Shown here piece after piece: positions 35,621-45,180 of a stretch of 64,000 nt of DNA. Below the pieces are notes generated by a model. It made no database searches. It was given only the letters and a program-made list of their open reading frames with translations, and was not told where the DNA came from. Where the stretch lies: positions 1 through 64,000 of the forward strand of contig CALMLO010000037.1 of NCBI GenBank assembly GCA_937868095.1, given 5' to 3'. Source of the DNA: an uncultured Phycisphaerales bacterium. GTDB taxonomy: Bacteria; Planctomycetota; Phycisphaerae; Sedimentisphaerales; Anaerohalosphaeraceae. Position 1 is the first letter of the stretch. Each line of letters starts with the position of its first letter. Both the position numbers and the translations under genes were made by a program.

Positions 35621-36790
35621 ATGAAGAAATTCGAAGATTTCGGCCAAAAACTGGATAACCTGCGAGACAACAATTTGTTTCGCCGTTTGCGGGCAATGCT
35701 TTCGGTCCGGGGCACTGCCGTGAGGACCGCGGAAGAGCCGGAACAGGAAAAGGTGCTTTTCTGCAGCAATAATTATCTCAATCTGGCCGAGGATAAGCGG
35801 GTAGCAGAGGCCGCTGTCGAAGCAATCCATAGGTATGGCTTTGGGGCAGGTGCTTCAAGACTGATCAGCGGAACCATCCTGCCCCATACCCGGCTGGAGG
35901 AAGAGTTTGCCCGCTGGGTAGGCAAAGAAAAATCGTTGTATTTCCCCTCCGGCTGGTCGGCTAATCAGTCGATTTTGACTACCTTGCCCCAAAAGGGGGA
36001 TTTGGTGCTGATGGACCATCGAAGTCATGCCTCGATCGTAGATGCAGTGCGAAACAGCGGGGCTGATTTTCGAACCTACCGGAATGAACAGGATAAACGC
36101 CTGGCCAGACAGTTAGCAGAGCCAAAATACCGCCGTAAATATATTGTAACCGAGAGCGTCTTTTCCATGGACGGCGACTGGGCCCGCCTGGAAATTCTGG
36201 CGGAACTGAGAGAGCGATACGATGCTGTCCTGATCCTCGATGAAGCCCATGGGCTGGGCTGCTTTGGTCCGACAGGGGCGGGGCTGGCCGAGGAGATGGG
36301 ACTTCTGGAAAAAGTGGATGTCTTTACAGCCCCTCTCGGCAAAGCGGTTGGCTGTGCGGGGGCATTGGTCGCTTCAAACAGTCTGCTGATTGACTATTTG
36401 ATCAATTGTGCCCGACCATTCATTTATACAACGGCTGCCCCCCCTTCCTGTGCGGCGGGGGCTCTTGCGGCAATCCAGATTATCCAAAACGAGCCCAAAC
36501 GTCGCCGGCATCTCCAGGAAAATGCGGCCTATCTGCGGCAGCGGCTCAAGCAGATGGGACTGAATATCGGACAAACAAGCTCGCAGATTGTTCCGGTCAT
36601 CGTCGGCAGCAGCGAAAAGGCCCTGCAATGGGCACAGCAGTTGGAGGCAAAAGGATATTTCATTACAGCCATTCGTCCCCCTACAGTGCCGAGCAGCAGT
36701 GCCCGCCTTCGCATTAGTGTACAATATGGACACACAAAGGAGCAAATCGAGGGACTTTGCGCAGCGATACAGGAGTTGACGGCACAATAG
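35621..36790 (+). CDS. Alpha-oxoamine synthase (8-amino-7-oxononanoate synthase / 2-amino-3-ketobutyrate ligase type)
   Basis: A 389-residue cytosolic PLP enzyme that condenses an amino acid with an acyl-CoA. The signature ILDEAHGLGCFGPTGAG binds PLP; the lysine is in APLGKAVGCAGA, where most relatives have TLGKA; RPPTVPSSSARLRISV matches BioF. N-terminal SNNYLNLAEDKR and HRYGFGAGASRLISGT are conserved. Biotin, threonine breakdown and sphingoid-base synthesis all use this fold. No bio gene, acyl carrier protein or tdh is nearby, so the substrate is open; BioF is the best single guess. AGGAAAA precedes the ATG. Confidence 0.82.
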   Translation: MKKFEDFGQKLDNLRDNNLFRRLRAMLSVRGTAVRTAEEPEQEKVLFCSNNYLNLAEDKRVAEAAVEAIHRYGFGAGASRLISGTILPHTRLEEEFARWVGKEKSLYFPSGWSANQSILTTLPQKGDLVLMDHRSHASIVDAVRNSGADFRTYRNEQDKRLARQLAEPKYRRKYIVTESVFSMDGDWARLEILAELRERYDAVLILDEAHGLGCFGPTGAGLAEEMGLLEKVDVFTAPLGKAVGCAGALVASNSLLIDYLINCARPFIYTTAAPPSCAAGALAAIQIIQNEPKRRRHLQENAAYLRQRLKQMGLNIGQTSSQIVPVIVGSSEKALQWAQQLEAKGYFITAIRPPTVPSSSARLRISVQYGHTKEQIEGLCAAIQELTAQ

Positions 36791-36798
36791 GAATGCTG

Positions 36799-37833
36799 TT
36801 ATTTGTTTTTGCCGGCGGCCGGTTTTGGCAAAGGTGCCGCAGCCGGAAGAGGCGCCGGCTTCCAGAGGGCATACGCAATAACGAGAATGCCGGCCAGAAT
36901 CAGATACAGCGCCATATTTTGGGAAATGGTCCCGCCCCGATAGAGCAGCCAGAAACCGTGATATTCAAAAGGATTGTCATCACGCAGCATTTCAAGAAAA
37001 AACCGCGTGATGCCATAAAGAACCAGCATGACGCCCGAAGTAACGCCGGGGCGAATCCGGCCGACTTTTTTCCACAGCACAGTCAGCACGGCGGCTAAGA
37101 AAAAAGCGTTGATGCTCGAATACAGCTGGGTAGGGTGAACTTTCAGGCAGCGGTAAGGTCCTTCCGTCACTTGCTTTTGCTGTTCGGGGGTAAGTCGGTC
37201 AAAAGGTTTCAGATAAGCGCTGGTTTTTGTCGCCTCATCAACCGGCAGCCAGCCGGAACCGTCCGGAGCAGGAATGCCGAAAAAATCAGAAGGCAAGTCC
37301 AGATACGGCTTGTCACGATTCCGCTGGGGATCCGGCCGAATCTGATTTTGATACACCAGCGAACCATAAGGAAAACGAACCCCCCACGGCAAATCTGTAC
37401 ATTTGCCGTAGCAGCAGCCGCTGAGAAAGCAGCCGATGCGCCCAAAACCCAGCCCGACCATCAGGCCGATTGACAGAACATCAAAGTAAAGACGAACGGG
37501 GCGCCTTTGCTTTTTCAAATAGAACCAAAGAAACAAAAGAGCCGCCAGAACACCGCCAAGCAGCTCGACACCCCCCCGCCAAATCGCAAAGGCCTCCAGC
37601 CAGCGGCCGACAAACTGCTCGCGGTGGTGAATAACAAAAAAAAGGCGGGCACCTGCGATACCTGCGATAAGAGCATAGACAGCCGCATTGCTCAGAAAAT
37701 CCGGATCTTCTCCAAGCGGACGAATAAGTCGGCGCATCAGCCACAAAGCCGCCAAAAAACCGAGCACAACCATCACTCCCCAGCTTTTGACGGTTTGATG
37801 CAGAAACGGAATTTCAAAAAGTTCCGGATACAT
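36799..37833 (-). CDS. lgt: Prolipoprotein diacylglyceryl transferase
   Basis: A 344-residue polytopic membrane enzyme that adds diacylglycerol to the lipobox cysteine of prolipoproteins. Seven hydrophobic segments, the GLGFGRIGCFLSGCCYG signature (the widespread variant of GRIGNFING) and TRFFLEMLRDDNP near the end are present. The site equal to E. coli His103 in SFHGG reads ELLGG, so that histidine is a leucine here. It has a longer periplasmic loop than E. coli Lgt (about residues 150-235) and a C-terminal Pro/Ala/Lys tail. It lies five bases before the panD-proximal gene boundary and probably forms the end of the panD-lgt run. Confidence 0.9.
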   Translation of the reverse strand: MYPELFEIPFLHQTVKSWGVMVVLGFLAALWLMRRLIRPLGEDPDFLSNAAVYALIAGIAGARLFFVIHHREQFVGRWLEAFAIWRGGVELLGGVLAALLFLWFYLKKQRRPVRLYFDVLSIGLMVGLGFGRIGCFLSGCCYGKCTDLPWGVRFPYGSLVYQNQIRPDPQRNRDKPYLDLPSDFFGIPAPDGSGWLPVDEATKTSAYLKPFDRLTPEQQKQVTEGPYRCLKVHPTQLYSSINAFFLAAVLTVLWKKVGRIRPGVTSGVMLVLYGITRFFLEMLRDDNPFEYHGFWLLYRGGTISQNMALYLILAGILVIAYALWKPAPLPAAAPLPKPAAGKNK

Positions 37834-37838
37834 CCATT

Positions 37839-38195
37839 TCAGGACTGAAGCGAAAAATTGTTCTGTTCATCGCACAAAAGAATGCGGGGCTTATGGGTCT
37901 TGATTTCTTCCGAGGTGAAATAGCCGAAATTCATCACAATCACAATATCGCCTGGACTGAAAAAATGAGCTGCAGCCCCCAAAACCACGACGCTTCTGCT
38001 GCCGGCCGGCGCCGGCACAACATACGTTTCTACGCGGGCACCGTTGGAAACATTGGCCAGCAGAACTTCTTCATAGGGCAGAAGCCCCGCCTTTCTCATC
38101 ATTTCTTCATCAATAGCGACACTGCCGGGATAGTCAATTTTCGTCTCGGTCACCCGGGCCCGATGAATTTTACCTTTTAATACCTTGATGAGCAT
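37839..38195 (-). CDS. panD: Aspartate 1-decarboxylase proenzyme
   Basis: A 118-residue pyruvoyl enzyme that makes beta-alanine for pantothenate. The self-cleavage site Gly24-Ser25 lies in IDYPGSVAID, exactly as in E. coli. Length is usual. It is followed five bases later by lgt and preceded by panC after 39 bases, which supports its pathway role. Confidence 0.94.
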   Translation of the reverse strand: MLIKVLKGKIHRARVTETKIDYPGSVAIDEEMMRKAGLLPYEEVLLANVSNGARVETYVVPAPAGSRSVVVLGAAAHFFSPGDIVIVMNFGYFTSEEIKTHKPRILLCDEQNNFSLQS

Positions 38196-38234
38196 CCGCT
38201 CGTATCCTTTCCTGTCTAAATCAGATATTTTATC

Positions 38235-39092
38235 CTATGCCGGCGGCGGCTGCAAGTCAATCAGAAGATTGTCAATCAGGCGGGTTGTGCCCACCCGGAC
38301 CGCCGCAGCAGCAAGAACCGGACCGCTGATTTCCGTCAGCGGCTGAAGTGTGTGCGGTTCAACAATTTCAAAATATTCGAGAGACACATCGGGCTGATCG
38401 AAAAACGATTTCACCGCCAGTCGAATCTGAGCCGGCTCGCGATGGCCTGCTTCGATGAGTTCTCTGCACTTCTGAAGGGCCTGATAAAGGCAAAGGGCCT
38501 TTTTTCGGTCGGTTTTCGAGAGATACTGATTACGGCTGCTCAAAGCCAGACCATCTTTATCTCGAACCGTAGGACACACCCGAATTTCGAGAGGAAAGTT
38601 CAGGTCTTGAACCATTTTTTGAATAACAGCGGCCTGCTGAGCATCTTTCTGGCCAAAATAGGCAGCATCGGGCTGAACGATATTGAAAAGTTTGGCACAA
38701 ACCGTGGCTACTCCCCGAAAATGACCCGGCCGATGGGCCCCGCAGAGACCTTCGGTGAGTTTTTCCACATGGACCCATGTCAGCTGCTCCTGCGGATACA
38801 TCTGTTCCACCGAAGGGGCAAAAATCCAATGGGCACCCAGTTTTTCACAGTATTGGGCATCCGCCTGAAGAGTACGAGGATAACGAGCCAGGTCTTCCTG
38901 AGGGCCGAACTGGGTTGGATTCACAAAAATACTCACGACAACGATATCGCACTCTTCCACGGCCTGCCGAATGAGGGCACCATGCCCTTCATGCAAGGCG
39001 CCCATGGTGGGAACCAGCCCAATCTGCTTGGCGGCAAAACGCGCTGCTTTGACTTTTTGACGGATTTCAGAAATGGTGGTTAGAATTTCCAT
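38235..39092 (-). CDS. panC: Pantothenate synthetase
   Basis: A 285-residue cytosolic enzyme that joins pantoate and beta-alanine using ATP. The nucleotide site is VPTMGALHEGHGAL; SIFVNPTQFGPQEDL, GQKDAQQAAVI and SSRNQYLS are family motifs. The ATG used has AGGAAAA six bases upstream and overlaps the preceding gene by 26 bases; a longer frame of 26 residues would be a poor fit. panB is not in the window. Confidence 0.94.
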   Translation of the reverse strand: MEILTTISEIRQKVKAARFAAKQIGLVPTMGALHEGHGALIRQAVEECDIVVVSIFVNPTQFGPQEDLARYPRTLQADAQYCEKLGAHWIFAPSVEQMYPQEQLTWVHVEKLTEGLCGAHRPGHFRGVATVCAKLFNIVQPDAAYFGQKDAQQAAVIQKMVQDLNFPLEIRVCPTVRDKDGLALSSRNQYLSKTDRKKALCLYQALQKCRELIEAGHREPAQIRLAVKSFFDQPDVSLEYFEIVEPHTLQPLTEISGPVLAAAAVRVGTTRLIDNLLIDLQPPPA

Positions 39093-40179
39093 AGCATTTT
39101 CCTGCCAAATAATAAGAAACTTCCTTTGCCAGAGGAGGAATCTGCTCCGGCCAGACACATTCGGAGGCATCCAGCCGTATTACAGGACAGATTGTCCAGC
39201 CGGCCAGGATTTCTTCATACATCCGCTGCTGAGATTCAAGAAAATCCATCTTAATGTCCTGTTCAAACGGACGGCGGCGTCGGCGAATCCGTGCCAGACA
39301 ATTAGCCGCCGTATCCTGCAGATACAGAACAAGCACCGGCTGCTGAACTTGCTGAATCACCAAGTCATAAATCCGCCTGTATCGAGCCAACGATTCTTCA
39401 TCCAGCCATTGACGTGCATAAATAAGAGACTTAAAGAAAACATAATCGCTCACGGCAAGTCCTTCATAAAGATTGCCGTCTTTCTGAAGCTGCGCCACAC
39501 TGCTGTTCAGAAAAAAGAGCTCAGAATCCAGCGCCAAGTTGGTTTGCCCGCTGTAGACTTTTTCGAGAAAAGGATTTTTATCATATTCTTCCCGAATCAG
39601 CCGTCCGCCAAGGGCAGGTGCCAAACGTTCTGCAAGGGTGGACTTGCCGACGCCAATCAGTCCCCCTATCGAAATCAGCTGAAACCGAGCCGGGTCAAGA
39701 ACATAATTGGAATGATTAAGACGGTCGGCGAGCACGCGAAGGGGACGCTTCAGCCGCGGGCAGCAAAGATGAGGATTCAGTTCGAGAAGCCCATTCAGAA
39801 CAAAAGAACGAAAATGCATCTGAGGATGAGGGATTGTCAAATCCGGCTCATCAAGAACAAGATTTTCATATAGAAGCAAATCCAAATCGAGCGTTCGCGC
39901 TTCCCAGCGGTGATTGCGCTGACGACCGAAATGCTTTTCCGTCTCCTGAAGCAGTTCCAGCAGCCGCCGGGCAGAAGCCGTGGTAACAATTTCTGCGGCA
40001 GCATTGAGATACTCCGGCTGCTCCGGACAGCCCAGTGCCGGCCAGCGGCTCAGAGAACTGAGGCGAATAGAAAGAATCTCAGGGCTTTTCCGCAGATATT
40101 CCGCCGCCTGCCGTATTACTTTTTCCCGCTCGCCCAGATTGCTGCCCAGCCCGATATATGCTTTAGCGGCTGTCTTCAT
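39067..40179 (-). CDS. FolK-deoxynucleoside kinase fusion protein
   Basis: A 370-residue bifunctional enzyme. Residues 1-160 are 6-hydroxymethyl-7,8-dihydropterin pyrophosphokinase (folate synthesis): YIGLGSNLGER at the start, Arg-Trp-Glu-Ala-Arg-Thr-Leu-Asp-Leu-Asp with the metal-binding Asp98 and Asp100, and IPHPQMHFRSFVL. Residues 165-370 are a deoxyadenosine/deoxyguanosine kinase: P-loop GLIGVGKS (173-180), the YDKNPFLEKVY segment and the lid RRRRRPFEQDI. The two activities are unrelated in metabolism. Fusion of these domains is seen in some planctomycete-type genomes to my knowledge. It overlaps panC. Confidence 0.88.
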   Translation of the reverse strand: MKTAAKAYIGLGSNLGEREKVIRQAAEYLRKSPEILSIRLSSLSRWPALGCPEQPEYLNAAAEIVTTASARRLLELLQETEKHFGRQRNHRWEARTLDLDLLLYENLVLDEPDLTIPHPQMHFRSFVLNGLLELNPHLCCPRLKRPLRVLADRLNHSNYVLDPARFQLISIGGLIGVGKSTLAERLAPALGGRLIREEYDKNPFLEKVYSGQTNLALDSELFFLNSSVAQLQKDGNLYEGLAVSDYVFFKSLIYARQWLDEESLARYRRIYDLVIQQVQQPVLVLYLQDTAANCLARIRRRRRPFEQDIKMDFLESQQRMYEEILAGWTICPVIRLDASECVWPEQIPPLAKEVSYYLAGKCYGNSNHHF

Positions 40180-40188
40180 TTCCTTTTT

Positions 40189-41415
40189 TCAGAGCGAGGC
40201 AAAACGGTCCATCGCTTCTTGAATCTTGTTTGGATGATTGAAAGCGCTCAGCCGGAAAAATCCTTCTCCGGCGGCTCCAAAACCCGCCCCGGGTGTGCCG
40301 ACAACATGAATCTTTTCAAGCAGCAGGTCAAAGAAATCCCACGACTTCATCCCATTGGGGGTCTTCAGCCACACATAAGGCGCATTTCGCCCTCCATAAA
40401 CCGTATAACCCAGCCGGCTCAGGGAGCGGCACATCTGCTCAGCATTTCTCATATAAACAGAGATGATTTGCCGGATTTGCCGGCGGCCTTGCGGACTGTA
40501 AACGGCCTCGGCGCCGCGCTGCGTGATATAACTGACGCCGTTGAACTTGGTGCAGTGCCGGCGATTCCAGAGGGCCTTAAGCGGGACGGGCTTGTCGTCC
40601 GCCGTATAAGCGGATACCTCTTCGGGAACTACGGTAAAGGCACAACGAACCCCTGTAAAGCCGGCTGTCTTGGAAAAACTCCGAGACTCAATGGCAACTT
40701 TGCGGGCACCTTCAATTTCATAAATGGAATGAGGAATCGTTTCATCCTGAATAAACGCTTCATAAGCCGCATCAAACAGAATAACGGCTTTATGAGCAAG
40801 GGCATAATCAACCCATTTTTTCAGCTGCTGGCGTGTCGCAACCGCACCGGTTGGATTGTTGGGATAACAGAGATAGATCAAATCCGCCGGCTCGTTGGGA
40901 ACATCGGGGACAAAATTGTTTTCGGGTGTACAGGGCATATAAACAATTCCGCTGTAGCGGCCGGAATCGTCTGCCGGCCCCGTCCGTCCGGCCATCACAT
41001 TGGTATCCACATATACCGGATAGACAGGGTCAGTCACGGCAACCACATTGTCCAGGCCGAAGATTTCCTGCAAATTGCCGATGTCGCATTTGGCACCGTC
41101 GCTGATAAAAATTTCGTCCGCAGAGACCTCCGCCCCTCTTGCCTGAAAGTCGTTTTCGGCAATGGCTTTCCGCAGAAACTCATAGCCCTGTTCAGGACCA
41201 TAGCCGCGGAAGGTCTCTCGGCAGCCCATTTCCCGAACGGCCTCGTGCATGGCCTTGCAGACGGCCTCCGGCAGCGGCTCCGTAACATCGCCGATACCAA
41301 GTTTGATAAGGGAAGCATCGGGATGAGTCTTGGCAAAGGCCGTTACACGACGGCCGATTTCCGGAAACAAATAGCCGGCCCTGAGCTTTAGAAAATGTTC
41401 ATTCACTCGAATCAT
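40189..41415 (-). CDS. dapL: LL-diaminopimelate aminotransferase
   Basis: A 408-residue cytosolic PLP enzyme that makes LL-diaminopimelate directly from tetrahydrodipicolinate, for lysine and peptidoglycan. [14 protein letters not shown] at the N-terminus, [19 protein letters not shown] and YPNNPTGA are DapL marks; the PLP lysine is in [15 protein letters not shown]. This route is typical of Planctomycetota, Chlamydiota, plants and some others. It precedes folK-dNK by nine bases. Confidence 0.95.
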   Translation of the reverse strand: MIRVNEHFLKLRAGYLFPEIGRRVTAFAKTHPDASLIKLGIGDVTEPLPEAVCKAMHEAVREMGCRETFRGYGPEQGYEFLRKAIAENDFQARGAEVSADEIFISDGAKCDIGNLQEIFGLDNVVAVTDPVYPVYVDTNVMAGRTGPADDSGRYSGIVYMPCTPENNFVPDVPNEPADLIYLCYPNNPTGAVATRQQLKKWVDYALAHKAVILFDAAYEAFIQDETIPHSIYEIEGARKVAIESRSFSKTAGFTGVRCAFTVVPEEVSAYTADDKPVPLKALWNRRHCTKFNGVSYITQRGAEAVYSPQGRRQIRQIISVYMRNAEQMCRSLSRLGYTVYGGRNAPYVWLKTPNGMKSWDFFDLLLEKIHVVGTPGAGFGAAGEGFFRLSAFNHPNKIQEAMDRFASL

Positions 41416-41432
41416 AGCAGCACCGGATTCTC

Positions 41433-42218
41433 TTAAAAATGCTCGCGGATATACCGCACAGCATTATCAAAAATCATCATTCCATCTGTGCGTCCGTCTG
41501 TTCGTTTCAGCCGAGTCCAATGGGGATGCTGCGTCCAGCGAACAAAGCGTTCTGGATGGGGCATCAAACCAAGTATCCGGCCGGTTGAATCTGTCAATGC
41601 GGCAATAGAATCCATCGAACCGTTTGGATTGATGGGAAACGGGCCGGGATTGCCGTGCGCGTCCACATAGCGAAAGGCAACATAGCCCTCTTGCCGCACT
41701 TTGTTCAGCGAGTCTTCATCTTTAGCCGCGAGTTTACCTTCGCCGTGAGCAATCGGCAAATAAATTCGCCGTCCGGGTTCCAGAAAGACACACCGCTCCG
41801 TGCCCGGCTGAAGATAGACCCAGCGGTCTTCAAATCGGCCGCTGTCATTGTCAGTCAGAGTAAACGAGGTTTGTCTGCCGCCGCTAAAGCCCGGCAGCAG
41901 ACCGGTCTTGATCAGCACCTGGAAACCATTGCAGATGCCCAGAATCAGTTTGCCGCTTTCGATAAAAGCCGTTATCGCATCCCGCAGATGATGCAGTATC
42001 TGGTTGGCCAGAATCTTGCCTGCCGCCACATCATCGCCGTAGCTGAAGCCGCCGGGCAAAACAAGCAGCTGATAATCCTCCAGCAATGACGGTTTTTTGA
42101 TTACCTGATTGATATGAATTCGCTGGGCTTCCGCACCGGCCAGCTCCAGAGCATACTGGGTTTCCAGATCGCAATTGATTCCCGCCGCCCGCAGTATAAT
42201 GGCACGAACATTTGTCAT
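41433..42218 (-). CDS. purQ: Phosphoribosylformylglycinamidine synthase, glutaminase subunit
   Basis: A 261-residue class I glutamine amidotransferase of purine synthesis that supplies ammonia to PurL. The nucleophile is Cys96 in [11 protein letters not shown]; the His and Glu of the triad are in [19 protein letters not shown] is typical. The ATG chosen lies 35 bases behind purL; a longer frame would overlap purL. It is followed after 17 bases by dapL. Confidence 0.93.
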   Translation of the reverse strand: MTNVRAIILRAAGINCDLETQYALELAGAEAQRIHINQVIKKPSLLEDYQLLVLPGGFSYGDDVAAGKILANQILHHLRDAITAFIESGKLILGICNGFQVLIKTGLLPGFSGGRQTSFTLTDNDSGRFEDRWVYLQPGTERCVFLEPGRRIYLPIAHGEGKLAAKDEDSLNKVRQEGYVAFRYVDAHGNPGPFPINPNGSMDSIAALTDSTGRILGLMPHPERFVRWTQHPHWTRLKRTDGRTDGMMIFDNAVRYIREHF

Positions 42219-42253
42219 ACGCCTGCAAAATCCTTTTTCAAATTTTCCATCAT

Positions 42254-45148
42254 TTAACTGAAGGCCAGCGGTTTTCTCCATGCCGCCTTCAAGGTATCAA
42301 GATCGATATCAACAGCCAGCCGATGTCGGCAGTCACGGATTCTCAGCCGCGGCTGTTCAATCACCTCTCCAATTTGTCCGAAAGGCAAATCAAGCATTCG
42401 GGTAGCAAAAGCATGGTAGGTATCGGGGCTGACTTCAACCAAATACCGCGAATTGGACTCGCTGAAGAGGTGCTGTTCTGTGCTTAGACAATCGTCGGAC
42501 ACCGGCAGTCCCTGCAAATCCACCTCCAGCCCCAGACCGCCCGCAAAAGCCATCTCTGCCAGCGCAACAGCCACCCCCCCTTCCGAGCAGTCATGACAGC
42601 TGCGAACCAGCCCTTCGGCGATGGCATCTGAAAGCCGCCGGGCTGTTTCTGCCGCCGCAGGTCCATTCAGTATCGGGACGGTTCCCCCTGTCTGTCCGTA
42701 AAGGCGGCTCAAATGAGAGCCCCCCATCTCATTTCGAGTCAGCCCCACAATAAACAGGAGATTGCCCGGCTCCTTGAGGTCCATTGTGATACACTTGTGA
42801 ATATCCTCCACAATGCCGATGGCGCTGATCAGCAGTGTCGGCGGAATAATGATGTACTGGCCGTCTTCGCAAACAAACTCATTGTTCAGCGAATCCTTGC
42901 CGGAGATAAAGGGGGCATCGAAAATCATCGCCCCGTCATAACAGCCCTGGGCGGCACGTACAAGCGAACCGAAGGTCTGCGGACGGGAACAATCCCCCCA
43001 GCAGAAATTATCCAGAAGAGCAATCCGGTCCCATCGAGCCCCTGTGCAAATAAGATTGCGAACGGCCTCGTCAATGCTCGAAAGGGCCATCCGGTATGGA
43101 TCCAAATCGCCATAACAGGGATTCATCCCGCAGCCGATGACAAGACCGCGGTTTGAATTGAATTTGGGCTGGATAACGGCTGCATCACTGGGGCCGTCGT
43201 TGGCGGCTCCCATCAGGGGTTTTCCAACACTGCCGCCCTGCACTTCATGGTCATACTGCCGGATAATCCATTCTTTGCTGGCTATATTGTACGAGGACAG
43301 CAGTGCCAGTAAATCGTCATTATAAGAATCCTTCGGCGGAAAACTCACTTGGGCCGCGGGCGACGTCTGCCAGACGGCCTTACGGCTGTATTTGCAAATG
43401 CCCTCGTGAAGAAAATCCATCTCGAGCCGGCCAACCTGAATACCGTTGTAGCGCAGCGTAAGTTTCTTGTCATCTGTAAATCGGCCGATGGCTGTTGCTT
43501 CCACATCCTCCGCCGCAAAGATTTTCATAATGGCTTCCAGGTTCTCCGGCTTGACAGCAATAACCATCCGTTCCTGAGCCTCGCTGATCCAGATTTCAGT
43601 ATAACTTAGGCCGCTGTATTTCAAGGGAACCTTTTCAAGGTCCACCTCGGCACCAAGCGAAGCTCCCATCTCACCGACGGCACTGCTTAAGCCGCCGGCC
43701 CCGCAGTCCGTGATGGCTTCATAGAGTCCGGCATCGCGTGCCTGCAGAAGTGTGTCAAGCATTTTCTTCTCGGTAATCGCATTTCCAATCTGTACGGCGT
43801 GAGAAAAAATTTCCTCGTGTTTGTGCGTCATTTGGCCGCTGGAGAAAGTGGCCCCATGAATTCCGTCTCGGCCGGTACGTCCGCCCACCACAAGAATCAG
43901 CTGGCCGGTTTGAGGATTCTTGAAGCATTTGTCGCGAGGAATCAGACCGACATTGCCGCAGAAAACCAGCGGATTGGCAATATAGCGGTGATCAAAATAG
44001 ACCGCCCCGTTGACGGTCGGAATACCCATCCGGTTGCCGTAGTCTCGCACGCCTGCCACCACACCTTTCAGAATCCGTCGTGGATGCAGGACCCCTTTGG
44101 GCACCTTTTCATGAGGAATAGCAGGAACTCCAAAGCAGAAAATATCCGTGTTGGCAATGGGTCTGGCCCCCAGGCCGGTCCCCATCGAGTCGCGAATAAC
44201 GCCGCCGATGCCGGTAGCCGCCCCGCCATACGGATCGAGAGCGGAGGGATGATTGTGCGTTTCCACTTTGAAGCAGACAGCTGAGTCTTCATCAAATTCA
44301 ATTACACCGGCATTGTCTGAAAAAACCGAAATACACCAGGGCTTGTCTAATTCCTCCGTGGCTTTGAATACAGTTTCTTTCAGCAGATTATTAAAATGGA
44401 ACAATTGCCCGTCGTGTTCAAATTCGACGCTGCTTCGAAGTGTCTTATGAACGCAGTGTTCGCTCCAGGTTTGAGCAATCGTCTCCAGCTCCACATCGGT
44501 GGGTTCCCGCCCAATTCGCCGATAATAGTCTTGAATGGTCTGCATTTCCTTCAGGTTAAGAAACAAGTCGCGCTGTCGGCTCAGCATCAGCAGCCCATCG
44601 TCGTCCAGGTCTCGGATCGGCAGTTCGATGAGTTTGAATTCATAAGGGCGTGTATGAGGGCTGGGCGGTTCGGCATCGGCGCCCATGATTACTTCTTCGA
44701 TGCAGTCATTGGCCAGCACCCGCCGAATAATGAGGTCGCGGTCTTCATCGGTCAGAGAACCAAGCAGAATATATTTGCGAGCTGTTCGGACATGAGCAAT
44801 GGTTTGCACCCCCATATCCCGCAGGGCTAAACAAACAGACTCAGCCACCGGATCGGTGACACCGCTTTTGAGGTGCACCTCCAAAATCACTGGAGGCAAG
44901 GGACCGGCGGGAATGGGGCCGCGGCCAATCACGAATTCCTGACAGACAGGGTCACAAAGAAGCTCTTCCCCTACCCGTCGGGCAAAATCTTCATCAAAAT
45001 CGGCCTCAATCAGATAGACCTTGGCCGTCATCACTTCCTGAACGGAAGAAACACCGCATTCATGAATGTCTGCCAAAACGGCCCGTCCATGAACATCCTG
45101 AAATCCCGGTTTGCTTGATACTTCAAATCGCCATAATTTCACAGTCAT
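42254..45148 (-). CDS. purL: Phosphoribosylformylglycinamidine synthase with tandem PurS domains (PurS-PurS-PurL)
   Basis: A 964-residue enzyme. Residues about 3-75 and 87-160 each look like PurS, the small subunit that normally is separate: each has a HxxxVxDxxG-like helix and an RVxKxIxLxxxD-like strand (here TAKVYLIEADFDED and TARKYILLGSLTDED). From residue 170 to the end it is PurL: QTWSEHCVHKT, FKVETHNHPSA, GPYGGAATGIGGV-like and SDCGAGGLSSAVGEMG motifs. The protein converts FGAR to FGAM with PurQ. The tandem PurS fused to PurL keeps the usual PurS dimer-like stoichiometry inside one chain. It lies 32 bases behind tyrA. Confidence 0.93.
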   Translation of the reverse strand: MTVKLWRFEVSSKPGFQDVHGRAVLADIHECGVSSVQEVMTAKVYLIEADFDEDFARRVGEELLCDPVCQEFVIGRGPIPAGPLPPVILEVHLKSGVTDPVAESVCLALRDMGVQTIAHVRTARKYILLGSLTDEDRDLIIRRVLANDCIEEVIMGADAEPPSPHTRPYEFKLIELPIRDLDDDGLLMLSRQRDLFLNLKEMQTIQDYYRRIGREPTDVELETIAQTWSEHCVHKTLRSSVEFEHDGQLFHFNNLLKETVFKATEELDKPWCISVFSDNAGVIEFDEDSAVCFKVETHNHPSALDPYGGAATGIGGVIRDSMGTGLGARPIANTDIFCFGVPAIPHEKVPKGVLHPRRILKGVVAGVRDYGNRMGIPTVNGAVYFDHRYIANPLVFCGNVGLIPRDKCFKNPQTGQLILVVGGRTGRDGIHGATFSSGQMTHKHEEIFSHAVQIGNAITEKKMLDTLLQARDAGLYEAITDCGAGGLSSAVGEMGASLGAEVDLEKVPLKYSGLSYTEIWISEAQERMVIAVKPENLEAIMKIFAAEDVEATAIGRFTDDKKLTLRYNGIQVGRLEMDFLHEGICKYSRKAVWQTSPAAQVSFPPKDSYNDDLLALLSSYNIASKEWIIRQYDHEVQGGSVGKPLMGAANDGPSDAAVIQPKFNSNRGLVIGCGMNPCYGDLDPYRMALSSIDEAVRNLICTGARWDRIALLDNFCWGDCSRPQTFGSLVRAAQGCYDGAMIFDAPFISGKDSLNNEFVCEDGQYIIIPPTLLISAIGIVEDIHKCITMDLKEPGNLLFIVGLTRNEMGGSHLSRLYGQTGGTVPILNGPAAAETARRLSDAIAEGLVRSCHDCSEGGVAVALAEMAFAGGLGLEVDLQGLPVSDDCLSTEQHLFSESNSRYLVEVSPDTYHAFATRMLDLPFGQIGEVIEQPRLRIRDCRHRLAVDIDLDTLKAAWRKPLAFS

Positions 45149-45180
45149 TGTTTGTCTGAAACTCCTGCCTGAATGGGCCG

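Noticed and set aside
39910-41391. Open frame of 493 codons on the plus strand opposite dapL and folK
   Set aside because: It lies fully antisense to well-supported genes, has no ribosome-binding site or recognisable motif and arises from codon bias on the other strand.
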